Shown here piece by piece: positions 1 through 9,573 of a stretch of 64,000 nt of DNA. This stretch comes from Pedobacter sp. KBS0701. Lineage in GTDB: Bacteria; Bacteroidota; Bacteroidia; Sphingobacteriales; Sphingobacteriaceae. Both the position numbers and the translations under genes were made by a program. How positions within the stretch are numbered: position 1 is the first letter of the stretch; each line of letters starts with the position of its first letter. The notes beneath the pieces were generated by a model. It made no database searches and had not been told where the DNA came from. It saw nothing but the letters and a program-made list of their open reading frames with translations. The stretch spans positions 4,402,001-4,466,000 of the forward strand of contig NZ_CP042171.1 of the NCBI RefSeq assembly GCF_005938645.2. The letters are read 5' to 3'.

Positions 1-1
1 A

Positions 2-292
2 GAAATCATTTACATCATTGATATAATATATGTTGCGGGAATTTTTTTTTCAATATTTTTTTTATTATTATCTTATTTCAGAAAAATACAAAACAACAAT
101 ATACTTCACTTAATATGTATTGCGGTTCTTTCCATACCTGTTTGGCAAGCGCTTTCCAATCCAATTGAAAGCACATTTTCTATCGCTACGATTATAATGT
201 TTTTACTTATATCTATAACGAGTGCAGCTTTAACAATTTGGCAAATTTTATTTAAAGCTAGTGAAGAGAAGGAAAAGGATGGCGCTATATAA
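2..292 (+). CDS. C-terminal part of an unidentified membrane protein
   Basis: An open frame enters from the left edge and stops with TAA at 290-292, giving about 96 residues with no start inside the window. The translation has three strongly hydrophobic stretches, roughly residues 4-26, 36-50 and 62-82, rich in Ile, Phe and Leu, then a short charged tail (SEEKEKDGAI). This is the pattern of the last membrane segments of an integral membrane protein. I do not recognise the family; without the N-terminal part no function can be assigned. The next gene starts 70 bases downstream on the same strand. Confidence 0.6.
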   Translation, partial: EIIYIIDIIYVAGIFFSIFFLLLSYFRKIQNNNILHLICIAVLSIPVWQALSNPIESTFSIATIIMFLLISITSAALTIWQILFKASEEKEKDGAI

Positions 293-361
293 TTAGCAAA
301 TAGTTTTTAACCTAAACCAACTTCAAACTAAATTATTATTTTCAGAAAAATTAAAACACCT

Positions 362-967
362 ATGATCAAACACCTATTAGCACTCTTATTTCCACTAACG
401 GTTGCACAAACCTGTTTTTCTCAAAGCAAAAGCATTAAAGATTTATATTGGGATTACGCTCAAATTAGAATGACCGACTCAGAAAGACAAAAAGTTATTC
501 AAATAGCGGAAGAGCTCATTAAAAGATCGCCTGAGCTCACCAAAACCCAACTGGGCAATACTAGCTATCATTTAGGAAGGCTTTATGAAGAAACCGGAGA
601 AATAGAAAAGGCAATCCCAAAGTATCAGGAAGCCATTAAAATTACACCAGCTTATTATGTTCCTTACAGGGCCTTAGGGTTTATTTTCGTTAAAAAATGT
701 AATGCCATTGGCGCAAAGATGAACGAAGCGGGAAAAGCGAAAGATTTAAAAGCGCATGGCGAACTTTATGCCCAATATAAAGTCATCGCACTTAAAGCAC
801 TACCTTATTTAGAAAAATCACAGGCTTGTGATCCTGATGATGAAACCAGAACAGTCATTACTAATTTATACCGGAGCTTAAAGGATAATGCAGCTATTGC
901 TTCGCTTGATGAAAGGCTAAAGAAAAACGCTGCTGATTGCGTGAGTATACTTGATGACGAATATTAA
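362..967 (+). CDS. Secreted TPR-repeat protein
   Basis: The 201-residue product begins with a signal peptide (hydrophobic residues 4-19, then a polar FSQSK region), so it is probably periplasmic. Residues about 55-100 form tetratricopeptide-type helices: the stretch around YHLGRLYEETGEIEKAIPKYQEA has the W/L-G-Y-A-P spacing of a TPR, and residues 100-160 look like further, weaker helical repeats. TPR proteins serve as protein-protein interaction scaffolds; the partner here is unknown. It ends close to a large hairpin shared with the convergent gene at 1032. No catalytic motif is visible. Confidence 0.7.
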   Translation: MIKHLLALLFPLTVAQTCFSQSKSIKDLYWDYAQIRMTDSERQKVIQIAEELIKRSPELTKTQLGNTSYHLGRLYEETGEIEKAIPKYQEAIKITPAYYVPYRALGFIFVKKCNAIGAKMNEAGKAKDLKAHGELYAQYKVIALKALPYLEKSQACDPDDETRTVITNLYRSLKDNAAIASLDERLKKNAADCVSILDDEY

Positions 968-980
968 ATATCCCAATGGA

Positions 981-1025
981 GAGTTGTCAACTTTCTAGCC
1001 AGGTGGCTATTAAAGTTGACAACTC
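981..1025. terminator. Bidirectional terminator hairpin
   Basis: Two arms of 14 bases (981-994 and 1012-1025) are perfectly complementary, and a second small hairpin (tagcc/ggcta, 996-1000 and 1005-1009) is nested in the loop. It sits between the convergent genes ending at 967 and 1032. The A/T-rich ends of the stem give a U-rich tail in both directions, so it probably stops transcription from both sides. Confidence 0.7.
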
Positions 1026-1031
1026 TAAATT

Positions 1032-1553
1032 TTAATTCTTCAACAAACTCCTTACACTAACCTTTGGCGTTTCTCCAGCAGGCACAATAAAAATTGCATC
1101 GTTTTCGATTACCTGTCCTTCATCAAAGTAATATCCGGCTGTAACCGGAAGAATCGCCGTGATTGATTTTCCATCTTTGTCTTTTGTAGGATAGGTGACA
1201 TTAATTAAATGGCTTTTCATGCTCACCTGAACCTTTTTTGAGGTTAACCTCGCGCCTGTGGCATTGATACAATCTAACTCTATAATTTTTGAATTGGAAA
1301 TCCCAGTAAGATCCAATGAATTGGCCAAACGGATGTTAAAAGATTTGCCAGTATTGTTTTTGATCGAAACTAAAACTTTATAGCGGTCAAAATCCTGGTC
1401 TTTTATGGTCAACTTTTCTTTATTGGTAACAGAATAGGTTACGGCAATTCCGTTTACATCTACGGTTTCTCCATCTTTAATCTGCTGTGCATTTGCGATT
1501 GAAATCACTGCCAAAAAAGGCAGTAAAAAAGTTAATGTTTTAATTAATTTCAT
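1032..1553 (-). CDS. Secreted protein of unknown function
   Basis: The product has 173 residues with a clear signal peptide (MKLIKTLTFLLPFLAVISIANAQ, cleavage after ANA) and is probably periplasmic or secreted. The rest is rich in beta-strand-forming residues (alternating Val, Thr, Ile and Lys) without cysteines or catalytic motifs, as in a small beta-sandwich. I do not recognise the family. It lies 75 bases downstream of the serine hydrolase gene on the same strand and might share its transcript, but the spacing does not prove this. Confidence 0.6.
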   Translation of the reverse strand: MKLIKTLTFLLPFLAVISIANAQQIKDGETVDVNGIAVTYSVTNKEKLTIKDQDFDRYKVLVSIKNNTGKSFNIRLANSLDLTGISNSKIIELDCINATGARLTSKKVQVSMKSHLINVTYPTKDKDGKSITAILPVTAGYYFDEGQVIENDAIFIVPAGETPKVSVRSLLKN

Positions 1554-1628
1554 AGTATTAAGCTGTTTTTAGGTTTGTATTCTGAAATTACGAATAAAAA
1601 TAAACTTGATCAATGATTACAGCTGATT

Positions 1629-3446
1629 CTATTTCTTTGATTCGTCAATTGCTTTGTTTACCACATCTTGTATCCTACCCCTGATTTTCAGGTTAGAAAG
1701 TTTATCGGTAACGGTAGGGTTAACACGGTTCGACAGAAACACATAAACCAAACCACGTGATGGATCTACCCAAACACATGTTCCGGTATAACCGGTATGT
1801 CCATAAGTTTGTGGTGAAGCTAAATTAGAGGGATAATGTTTGGTGCTGTCCGGATCCCAGCGATCGAAACCCAAACCCCTGCGACTTACATTCGATTGCT
1901 TAGACGTAAACATATCAACCGTCGAATTTTTGAAATACTCCACCCCGCCATAGGTGCCACGGTTCAATAGCATCTGGTAAATAATGGCCAGATCGTTGGC
2001 ACTGGCAAATAAACCTGCATGGCCAGATACACCACCAGCCAAAGCTGCCCCCTGATCGTGAACATAGCCAACTAAAAGCGTTTTCCTGAAATAGGTATCC
2101 ATTTCCGTTGGAATAATCTGCTCTGGTTTAAAACGGTTGCGCGGTAAGAAACCTGCAGTTTGCATGCCCAATGGTTTATAAAAATTTTCGTAAGTATATT
2201 GATTTAGCGGTTCTTCGCTGATGTGCTCTACAATATCTTTCATTACATACATACTGATATCGCTGTACACATATTTGCCACGTGTTTTAATGGGCGAATT
2301 AAGCATCTTAGGCCACATAAAATCTTTAAAAAAGCCTTTTTTGATATAATAGTTATCAGCCACCTTTGTTGGGAAAGCTGCAGATGAATCTCTGCTGTAA
2401 TCACCTGTTTTAACATAATCATGAAAAGGAATGTATGGGATAAAACCAGCCTGGTGCAACATTACTTCCCGCACCTGGATATTGTTCATGGGTGTGGTAC
2501 GCGCTTTCGGGATATAAGCGCCAATATTAGTGTCTAGCTTTAGTTTTCCTTCTTCAAACAAACGCATTACAGCAGGTGTGGTTGCCGTTACTTTGGTTAC
2601 TGAAGCAAGATCAAAAATATCGGTTACTTTATCAGGCACAGTGGTATCGTAAGTATGGGTACCATAAGCTTTATTAAAGATTACTTTACCATCTTTCGCT
2701 ACTAAAACCACCAGTCCTGGTGTAGCTTTCTGCGCTATCGCTTCGGCAGCAATGGCATCGATTTCTTTTAAGTTGTTCGAATTTAAGCCTGCATCTTCGG
2801 GTACAGTGTACTTTAAGCGCGTAGCTGTTGTAGTAAAACCAGAACCCGAAGTATAACGAGATGAATAAGCAGTAATTAACTTATTTGAAGCCGCAATGCC
2901 TCCAAAAATATATTGTGGCACAATGGCGGCAGCATCAATATTGTTCTGACCAGTCCATACAATTGGCGATTTTAACAGATCGAATGATTTTAAACCAGGT
3001 CCGTTACCAAAAAAAGAAATAATTACCTCTTTATTTTTACTGATACTGTTAATAAAGTTAATGTATCTGGCTTTACTTACATTTTGATCATCAATAGAAA
3101 TTAAGATGGTGTTGAAATATTTAAGGTCATCTTCTAAATCGTTCAAATTCAAACTATCTTTATAAGAATCGGCAGAAAATGAGGTGATTTTATCATATTT
3201 ATTGGCCAAACTATCGAAAACGGCACTGTAAGCAAAACTAAGGCTGACCGAAGCAATATTCTTCTTCTCTAATGATTTTAAAGGAATAATTCCATCCTGG
3301 TTGTTTAACAACACCGTTGCGTTAGAAATCGCATTGGCAACAGCCAGTTTTTTCTCATTTGCTGTATGATCCTGTGCACAAGCCATTAAGCATAAAACAT
3401 TGCAGCAAAATGCTACAGCCAGGATACACAATCTATTTCGCTTCAT
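1629..3446 (-). CDS. Beta-lactamase-family serine hydrolase with N-terminal GH3 C-terminal-like domain
   Basis: The product has 605 residues. The N-terminus carries a probable lipoprotein signal (LMAC at 20-23). Residues about 36-200 resemble the C-terminal domain of family 3 glycoside hydrolases (LLNNQDGIIPLK; IVPQYIFGGIAASNKL). Residues about 215-600 form a class C beta-lactamase/penicillin-binding fold with the catalytic S282-V-T-K285 motif and Y394-S-D. In Bacteroidetes these two domains usually follow a catalytic GH3 domain (NagZ-like) in proteins of about 1000 residues; here that domain is missing. The protein is therefore probably an envelope amidase or esterase acting on cell-wall material, not a glycosidase. 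Its start overlaps the end of the amidohydrolase gene by 14 bases, which implies co-transcription and translational coupling. Confidence 0.85.
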   Translation of the reverse strand: MKRNRLCILAVAFCCNVLCLMACAQDHTANEKKLAVANAISNATVLLNNQDGIIPLKSLEKKNIASVSLSFAYSAVFDSLANKYDKITSFSADSYKDSLNLNDLEDDLKYFNTILISIDDQNVSKARYINFINSISKNKEVIISFFGNGPGLKSFDLLKSPIVWTGQNNIDAAAIVPQYIFGGIAASNKLITAYSSRYTSGSGFTTTATRLKYTVPEDAGLNSNNLKEIDAIAAEAIAQKATPGLVVLVAKDGKVIFNKAYGTHTYDTTVPDKVTDIFDLASVTKVTATTPAVMRLFEEGKLKLDTNIGAYIPKARTTPMNNIQVREVMLHQAGFIPYIPFHDYVKTGDYSRDSSAAFPTKVADNYYIKKGFFKDFMWPKMLNSPIKTRGKYVYSDISMYVMKDIVEHISEEPLNQYTYENFYKPLGMQTAGFLPRNRFKPEQIIPTEMDTYFRKTLLVGYVHDQGAALAGGVSGHAGLFASANDLAIIYQMLLNRGTYGGVEYFKNSTVDMFTSKQSNVSRRGLGFDRWDPDSTKHYPSNLASPQTYGHTGYTGTCVWVDPSRGLVYVFLSNRVNPTVTDKLSNLKIRGRIQDVVNKAIDESKK

Positions 3447-5067
3447 ATACTTTCTCTCCGTTCAAATAGGTTTTTAAGACTTTGGTTTTTAATATGTTCT
3501 GTAGTGTTGATTTTAAAATATCGTGATCGAGGATAACAAAATCAGCTAATTTACCTTTCTCCAAACTTCCTTTTTCTTCTTCCTCGAAATTGGCTTTGGC
3601 GGCCCATATCGTCATCCCGCGTAAGGCTTCTTCGGGTGTTAAGGCATTTTCAATCTGAAAGCCCCCTTTTGGAAAACCTTTTGCATCTGCTCTCACTGTT
3701 GCTGCATAAAACGTTAATAATGGATTAATGTTTTCTACCGGGAAATCGGTACCCAAAGGAATCCAACCATTTTGTTTTAACAATTGTTTGTAGGCGTAAG
3801 CACTTTTTAACCTTTCGGCACCTAAACGCTGCCCGGCCCAGTACATATCGGAAGTAGCATGTGTAGGTTGAACGGAGGGGATAATACTGGCTTTGCCGAA
3901 CAGGTCAAAATCTTTAGTGTTAACTACCTGTGCATGTTCGATACGCCAGCGCTGATCGTTTTTACCTTTTAAAATTTTATTGTAAATATTCAGGATTACG
4001 CGGTTGGCCGAATCGCCAATGGCATGGGTACACATCTGAAAGTGGTTAGCAGCAATTTTTCTGGCTACTTCTTCAAAATGTTTCTGATCACTTAATAGAA
4101 AACCTGTTTTATTCGGCATGTCGCTGTATGGATGCAGCAGGCAAGCACCACGCGAACCTAAAGCACCATCGGCATAAACCTTAAAAGCCCGAACATTTAA
4201 CCGATCGGTTTTAATTGGCCCGCGGTTAAAAAGATATTTATAATTATCAGGCTCATCCGAAAGCATTACATAGAGCCTCATTTTAAGTTTGTTTGATTGC
4301 TGCAGTTTTTCGATAAATTCTACAGCCAGGTAACTCAAGCCGCAATCATCAATGGTGGTTAAACCAGCAGCGAAACAGTTTTTCTCTGCATCGATAAATA
4401 TCTTTTCAGCCAGTTTAGCATCTGGTGATGGGATTTTACGTTCTACCAGGCCTACAGCATTATCGATTAACACACCAGTGAGCTTTCCATTTTCGGTAAG
4501 CATATCGCCACCTGACAATTTCTGTTCACTTTTAATTCCGGCATTATCCAACGCTTTTTGATTAGCAATGGCTGCATGCCCATCAATCCGGTTTAAAAAT
4601 ACCGGGCGATCCGGAAAAAGAGCTGTTAACTTTTCATTTGTTGGGAAAGCTTTATTATCCCAATCGTTTTGGTCCCAGCCATTACCGATCAGCCAGCCAT
4701 CGGGATGTGTTTTAGCAAAAGCAGTTAAACGGCTGAGCACTTCATCCCAGGATTTGGTTTCTCTTAAATCAGCTGTTTGCAAACTTTGTCCATAGCCATA
4801 AAAATGTGCATGTGCATCTATAAAACCTGGGTATACAGCTTTTCTATTGGCATTAACCTCTTCATTGGCAGTATATTTACCTTTTATCTCATCACTTTTA
4901 CCCAGCGCGATGATTTTTCCATTTTTTACTGCGAAAGCTTCGACTGTATCAAACTTACTGTTAACGGTATATACTTTGGCGTTGTAAACAATTACATCAA
5001 CTGCTTCTTTTTTGGTGCAGGAAGTGAACAATAAAGCCAGAAAAAGGCTGTATAGGATGGATTTCAT
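3433..5067 (-). CDS. YtcJ-like metal-dependent amidohydrolase, lipoprotein
   Basis: The 544-residue product starts with a lipoprotein signal (LLFTSCTKKE), which places it on the envelope. It has the amidohydrolase-superfamily layout of the YtcJ/AepA group: a small N-terminal beta domain, the first metal motif HAH (PGFIDAHAHF), a FKVYADGALGSRG segment, the histidines of THAIGD and IEHAQ, and the late aspartate of GTDFP. The family hydrolyses amide or ester bonds of imides, ureides and similar compounds; the substrate cannot be read from sequence. It is the first gene of a two-gene unit with the serine hydrolase, and the two stop/start regions overlap. A joint role in recycling or degrading an amide-containing envelope compound is inference. 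Confidence 0.88.
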   Translation of the reverse strand: MKSILYSLFLALLFTSCTKKEAVDVIVYNAKVYTVNSKFDTVEAFAVKNGKIIALGKSDEIKGKYTANEEVNANRKAVYPGFIDAHAHFYGYGQSLQTADLRETKSWDEVLSRLTAFAKTHPDGWLIGNGWDQNDWDNKAFPTNEKLTALFPDRPVFLNRIDGHAAIANQKALDNAGIKSEQKLSGGDMLTENGKLTGVLIDNAVGLVERKIPSPDAKLAEKIFIDAEKNCFAAGLTTIDDCGLSYLAVEFIEKLQQSNKLKMRLYVMLSDEPDNYKYLFNRGPIKTDRLNVRAFKVYADGALGSRGACLLHPYSDMPNKTGFLLSDQKHFEEVARKIAANHFQMCTHAIGDSANRVILNIYNKILKGKNDQRWRIEHAQVVNTKDFDLFGKASIIPSVQPTHATSDMYWAGQRLGAERLKSAYAYKQLLKQNGWIPLGTDFPVENINPLLTFYAATVRADAKGFPKGGFQIENALTPEEALRGMTIWAAKANFEEEEKGSLEKGKLADFVILDHDILKSTLQNILKTKVLKTYLNGEKVYEAK

Positions 5068-5218
5068 ACCGATAAAGATAGAAAATTGAAAGCATTTGGA
5101 TTTGTAAATTCGGTTTTACAGAAAGGATTTGTGCTCTTGGTTTTAGCATTGTCGCTAAGACTAGCGTCAATTAGTTTTTTTGCCACAGATGCACACAGAT
5201 AAACACCGATTTTTATCA

Positions 5219-6681
5219 TACGCCGTAGTCTGTGTCCCTACAGGCACTTTCCTTTCTCTTAGCGTTGCCGCCAATATGGCTAGCAGCAATTATTTTTTGC
5301 TCACGGAGGCACAGAAAGCACGGAAAACATAGCTTGAGTAGATTAAAACAGCAGTAATCCAGCAGAAATTTCTTCACCAGGTTCAGAACGACAGGCCTAT
5401 GTAAAATAAACCTGATGGGAACGGCATCCCGATTTTTTCTATCGGGATACAGTGTACAGCAGGACTACCGGAAACGATTGGTGCAGAACCCTGCTTTTCA
5501 AAAAAAACAAAACCCAGGCAGGAATAACAAATTGTTCCTTACAAAGATTCTTCACTACGTTCAGAATGACAGATCACAACTAATTCCTACGCCGTAGTCT
5601 GTGTCCCTACAGGCACTTTCCTTTCTCTTAGCGTTGCCGCAATATGACTTGCAGCAATTATTTTTTGCCACGGAAGCACGGAAAACATAGCTTGAGTAGA
5701 TTAAAACAGCAGTAATCCAGCAGAAATTTCTTTACCAGGTTCAGAACGACAGGCCTATGTAAAATAAACCTGATGGGAACGGCATCCCGATTTTTTCTAT
5801 CGGGATACAGTGTACAGCAGGACTACCGGAAACGATTGGTGCAGAACCCTGCTTTTCAAAAAAAACAAAACCCAGGCAGGAATAACAAATTGTTCCTTAC
5901 AAAGATTCTTCACTACGTTCAGAATGACAGATCACAACTAATTCCTACGCCGTAGTCTGTGTCCCTACAGGCACTTTCCTTTCTCTTAGCGTTGCCGCAA
6001 TATGACTTGCAGCAATTATTTTTTGCCACGGAAGCACAGAAAGCACGGAAAACATAGCTTGAGTAGATTAAAACAGCAGTAATCCAGCAGAAATTTCTTC
6101 ACCAGGTTCAGAACGACAGGCCTATGTAAAATAAACCTGATGGGAACGGCATCCCGATTTTTTCTATCGGGATACAGTGTACAGCAGGACTACCGGAAAC
6201 GATTGGTGCAGAACCCTGCTTTTCAAAAAAAAACAAAACCCAGGCAGGAATGACAAATTGATCCTTACAAAGATTCTTCACTAGGTTCAGAATGACAGAT
6301 CGCAACTAATTCCTACGCCATAGTCTGTGTCCCAACAGGCACTTTCCTTTCTCTTAGCTTTGCCGCCAATATGGCTAGCAGCAATTATTTTTTGCCACGG
6401 AGGCACAGAAGCATGAAAAATATAGATTGATTGATCAAAACAGCAGTAATCCAACAGAAATTTCTTCACCAGGTTCAGAACGACAGACCTATGTAAAATA
6501 AACCTGATGGGAACGGCATCCCGATTTTTTCTATCGGGATACAGTGTACAGCAGGACTACCGGAAACGATTGGTGCAGAACCCTGCTTTTCAAAAAAAAC
6601 AAAACCGAGGCAGGAATAACAAATTGATCCTTACAAAGATTCTTCACTACGTTCAAAATAACAGGTAACAATTAATTCTTG
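5219..6681. repeat. Four tandem direct repeats of about 360 bp
   Basis: The interval between the amidohydrolase and mutL (1.77 kb) has no convincing gene. It contains about four near-identical units whose tacgcc[g/a]tagtctgtgtcc start lies at 5219, 5588, 5946 and 6313. Each unit holds a cggaagcac[aga] stretch, a hairpin (atcccgat-tttttct-atcgggat) and ends with the dispersed ttcactacgttcagaatgacag motif. Units 2 and 3 are nearly identical; units 1 and 4 carry more changes and small indels. Short 60-codon ORFs recur in the units because of the repetition. A related dispersed motif (cttcgactccgctcaggatgaca) follows at 6686-6715. Confidence 0.85.
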
Positions 6682-6841
6682 CGCCAGATCCTTCGACTCC
6701 GCTCAGGATGACAAGTGTATAATAAACCGATAGGAGCAATCAATCCTATTTAACTACAGTCATTTACATGTTGAGTTTTAAACAAATCGGGTTCTTTAAG
6801 CTTATTTTGCATAATTTAGCGAATTCACTTTGCCTTAATAC

Positions 6842-8677
6842 ATGACTGATATTATTCACTTATTGCCTGATGCTGTTGCCAATCAGATTGCTGCCGGAGA
6901 AGTTGTACAACGACCTGCTTCTGCGGTAAAAGAATTGCTCGAAAATTCGATAGATGCCGGCGCAGATAAAATTCAACTGGTAGTAAAAGATGCCGGTAAG
7001 GCACTGATTCAGATTATTGATAATGGCTGTGGAATGAGCGTTACGGATGCAAGAATGTGTTTTGAGCGTCATGCTACATCGAAGGTAAAAAAAGCAGAGG
7101 ATTTATTCGCCATCCGCACCATGGGTTTCCGTGGCGAGGCCATGGCTTCTATTGCGGCCATTGCGCAGGTAGAAATGAAAACCCGCAGGCATGAAGATGA
7201 AATCGGCACCTGCATTTCTATCGAAGGTGCACAGGTAACCAATCAGGAACCTGTAGCTACCTCTCCCGGAACGCAGATTTCGATTAAAAACCTATTTTTC
7301 AACACGCCCGCCAGAAGGAACTTCCTTAAAAGTAATCCGGTAGAAATGCGTCATATTCTGGATGAATTTCAGCGTGTAGCATTGGCACATCCAGCTGTTT
7401 TTTTTACTCTGCACCAAGATGGAGTTGAAATTTTCAACCTTCCAAAAGGCAACTTAAAACAGCGGATTGTCCACCTTTTTGGTAACAACTATAACGAACG
7501 TTTGGTTCCAGTTGAAGAAGAAACGACTATTATAAACTTAAAAGGCTATATCGGAAAACCTGCTTTTGCAAAGAAAACCAGGGGTGAGCAGTTCTTTTTT
7601 GTGAATAACCGTTTCATTAAAGATCCTTATTTAAACCACGCAGTAAGCTCTGCTTTCGAAGAGTTATTGCCCGATGATAGTTATCCGCTATATGTTTTGT
7701 TTATTGAGATCGATCCGTCGAAAATCGACGTAAACGTGCATCCTACTAAAACAGAGATTAAATATCTCGACGAAAAGTCGATCTATGCGATCATGAAATC
7801 GGCGGTAAAACGTTCCATTGGCCGTTATAACATTTCGCCTACTTTAGATTTTGATCAGGAAACAGGTTTCAGCAATATGATTACGCATAAGGCAGTCGAA
7901 GATATTATACCACCAAGCATTAACTTCAATCCTGATTTTAATCCATTTGCGAGTGATAGCAGTTCTACATCGGGTTACGCCTCATCACCAAGAAATTATG
8001 ACGCAAAACCAAGTGCAAAAAACTGGGGCTCGTTATATGATATAACCGAACAGCCTGTTGTAGAACAGACCTCTATTTACGAGGATGAAACAGTTTTGGA
8101 AACGAAGCAAAAGCAGTATATGCAATTGCATAATAGATATATTGTTTCACAGATCAAGTCGGGTTTAATGGTAATCGATCAACAAATGGCTCATGAGCGG
8201 ATCCTTTACGAACGTTTTCTCGTACATCTTGATGATCGCAAAGGCGCATCGCAGCAGAGTTTATTTCCGCAAACCATTACACTGAATGCCCATGATTTTG
8301 AACTGGCCAAAAGTTTATTGGACGATATAAAAAGTTTAGGCTTCGATGTACGGGAATTTGGGAAAAATACGTTGGTAGTAGAAGGTGTCCCGGTTGATTT
8401 AGGGAGCAGCAATATTAACGAAACCCAGTTATTTGAACAATTGATTGAAGGTTTTAAAAACTCGCAGCAGGAACTAAAATTAAGCAAACGTGATAGCCTG
8501 GCCAGAAGTTTAGCTAAAAATAGTGCCATAAAAGCCGGAACAAGCCTTGGTCAGGAAGAAATGAATACCTTGATTGATGAGCTTTTTGCCTGTAAAACAC
8601 CTAACTTTAGCGTGAGTGGCAAACCGATTATCCAGACCATTACTCTGGCAGAGCTGGATAAAAAGTTTGAGAAATAG
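6842..8677 (+). CDS. mutL: DNA mismatch repair protein MutL
   Basis: The product has 611 residues, normal for MutL. The N-terminal GHKL ATPase shows its motifs: ELLENSIDAGA (31-41), DNGCGM (60-65) and GFRGEA (95-100). The transducer domain follows (FVNNRFIKD; DVNVHPTKTE at 296-305), then a low-complexity linker (about 355-410) and the C-terminal dimerisation domain. MutL couples MutS mismatch recognition to strand removal. The endonuclease motif DQHAxxExxxxE appears here as D446-Q-Q-M-A-H-E452-RILY-E457, and the CPHGRP motif as a longer form ending SGKP, so nicking activity is uncertain. It opens a unit with two rhomboids and an EEP protein, but 164 bases separate it from the next gene. Confidence 0.97.
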   Translation: MTDIIHLLPDAVANQIAAGEVVQRPASAVKELLENSIDAGADKIQLVVKDAGKALIQIIDNGCGMSVTDARMCFERHATSKVKKAEDLFAIRTMGFRGEAMASIAAIAQVEMKTRRHEDEIGTCISIEGAQVTNQEPVATSPGTQISIKNLFFNTPARRNFLKSNPVEMRHILDEFQRVALAHPAVFFTLHQDGVEIFNLPKGNLKQRIVHLFGNNYNERLVPVEEETTIINLKGYIGKPAFAKKTRGEQFFFVNNRFIKDPYLNHAVSSAFEELLPDDSYPLYVLFIEIDPSKIDVNVHPTKTEIKYLDEKSIYAIMKSAVKRSIGRYNISPTLDFDQETGFSNMITHKAVEDIIPPSINFNPDFNPFASDSSSTSGYASSPRNYDAKPSAKNWGSLYDITEQPVVEQTSIYEDETVLETKQKQYMQLHNRYIVSQIKSGLMVIDQQMAHERILYERFLVHLDDRKGASQQSLFPQTITLNAHDFELAKSLLDDIKSLGFDVREFGKNTLVVEGVPVDLGSSNINETQLFEQLIEGFKNSQQELKLSKRDSLARSLAKNSAIKAGTSLGQEEMNTLIDELFACKTPNFSVSGKPIIQTITLAELDKKFEK

Positions 8678-8841
8678 ACTAAAGACCAAAGCTAAAAGAC
8701 TAAAGAGAAAAAGTTGGAGACCAGGTGCTGGAAGTCAGAAAATTGAACTACATAGCAAAACTTGAAGCCAAAGAGAAATACAAAACAGTTAACCGATTAA
8801 CCAGTTTAAACCATTAACCAGTTAACCCTTTTTAAAATTAA

Positions 8842-9573
8842 ATGAATAACATATATATTCCACCGGTAGTAAAAAACCTACTGATTATTAACATCCTATT
8901 TTTCGCGGCTAGTTACCTGCTCACAACGCTCCACCTTGATGACCGGTTAGCAGTATATTATTTCGATTCCCCGAAGTTTGAGATCTGGCAGCCTATCACC
9001 TATATGTTTATGCATGGTGGCATTGCGCATATTTTCTTTAACATGTTTGCATTGTACTCTTTTGGAAGTATTCTCGAATCAAGATGGGGAGGCAAAAAGT
9101 TTATTATCTTTTATTTTATTACCGGATTAGGCGCTCTGGCATTGCAGTGGGCCGTACAGGCTTACGAAGTACACCAGATTATCGGTAGTGCGACCAACAA
9201 CGGGAAGATAAATCTTCCCGCACTATTTCAGGGCGAATTTAATACAGCACAACTCTCTATAACGCAAGCGGTTACACTTAGAAGCATCTATTTTGGTGGT
9301 ATGGTTGGTGCCTCAGGTGCGATATTTGGCTTACTGGTTGCCTTTGGCATGCTTTATCCAAATGCCGAATTATTAATCATGTTTATTCCTGTTCCGGTAA
9401 AAGCCAAATATATTATACCAATTTATATTTTAGTAGAGTTATCTTTGGGTGTTGCCCAGTTTGAAGGCGATTCTATTGCCCATTATGCGCATCTTGGGGG
9501 CGCCTTAATTGGTTTTATACTCGTTAAAATATGGAAAGATAAGAACGATACATTTTATACACTCTATGAATAG
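8842..9573 (+). CDS. Rhomboid-family intramembrane serine protease (first copy)
   Basis: The product has 243 residues and about six membrane helices. Rhomboid landmarks are present in order: the HGGIAHIFFNMFAL segment in helix 2, the serine of MVGASGAIFGLL (GxSG) in helix 4, and the histidine of HYAHLGGALIGF in helix 6, which together form the Ser-His dyad and oxyanion site. The loop between helices 3 and 4 is long (about residues 108-150). Rhomboids cut transmembrane helices of other membrane proteins; the substrate is unknown. It overlaps the second rhomboid gene by 8 bases (ATGAATAG), implying coupled translation. Confidence 0.93.
   Translation: MNNIYIPPVVKNLLIINILFFAASYLLTTLHLDDRLAVYYFDSPKFEIWQPITYMFMHGGIAHIFFNMFALYSFGSILESRWGGKKFIIFYFITGLGALALQWAVQAYEVHQIIGSATNNGKINLPALFQGEFNTAQLSITQAVTLRSIYFGGMVGASGAIFGLLVAFGMLYPNAELLIMFIPVPVKAKYIIPIYILVELSLGVAQFEGDSIAHYAHLGGALIGFILVKIWKDKNDTFYTLYE

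Noticed and set aside
5415..5955. Two identical 60-codon ORFs (MGTASRFFLSGYSVQQDY...)
   Set aside because: They lie in the direct repeats, contain dispersed noncoding motifs and have no supporting start region; the fourth unit does not keep the frame.
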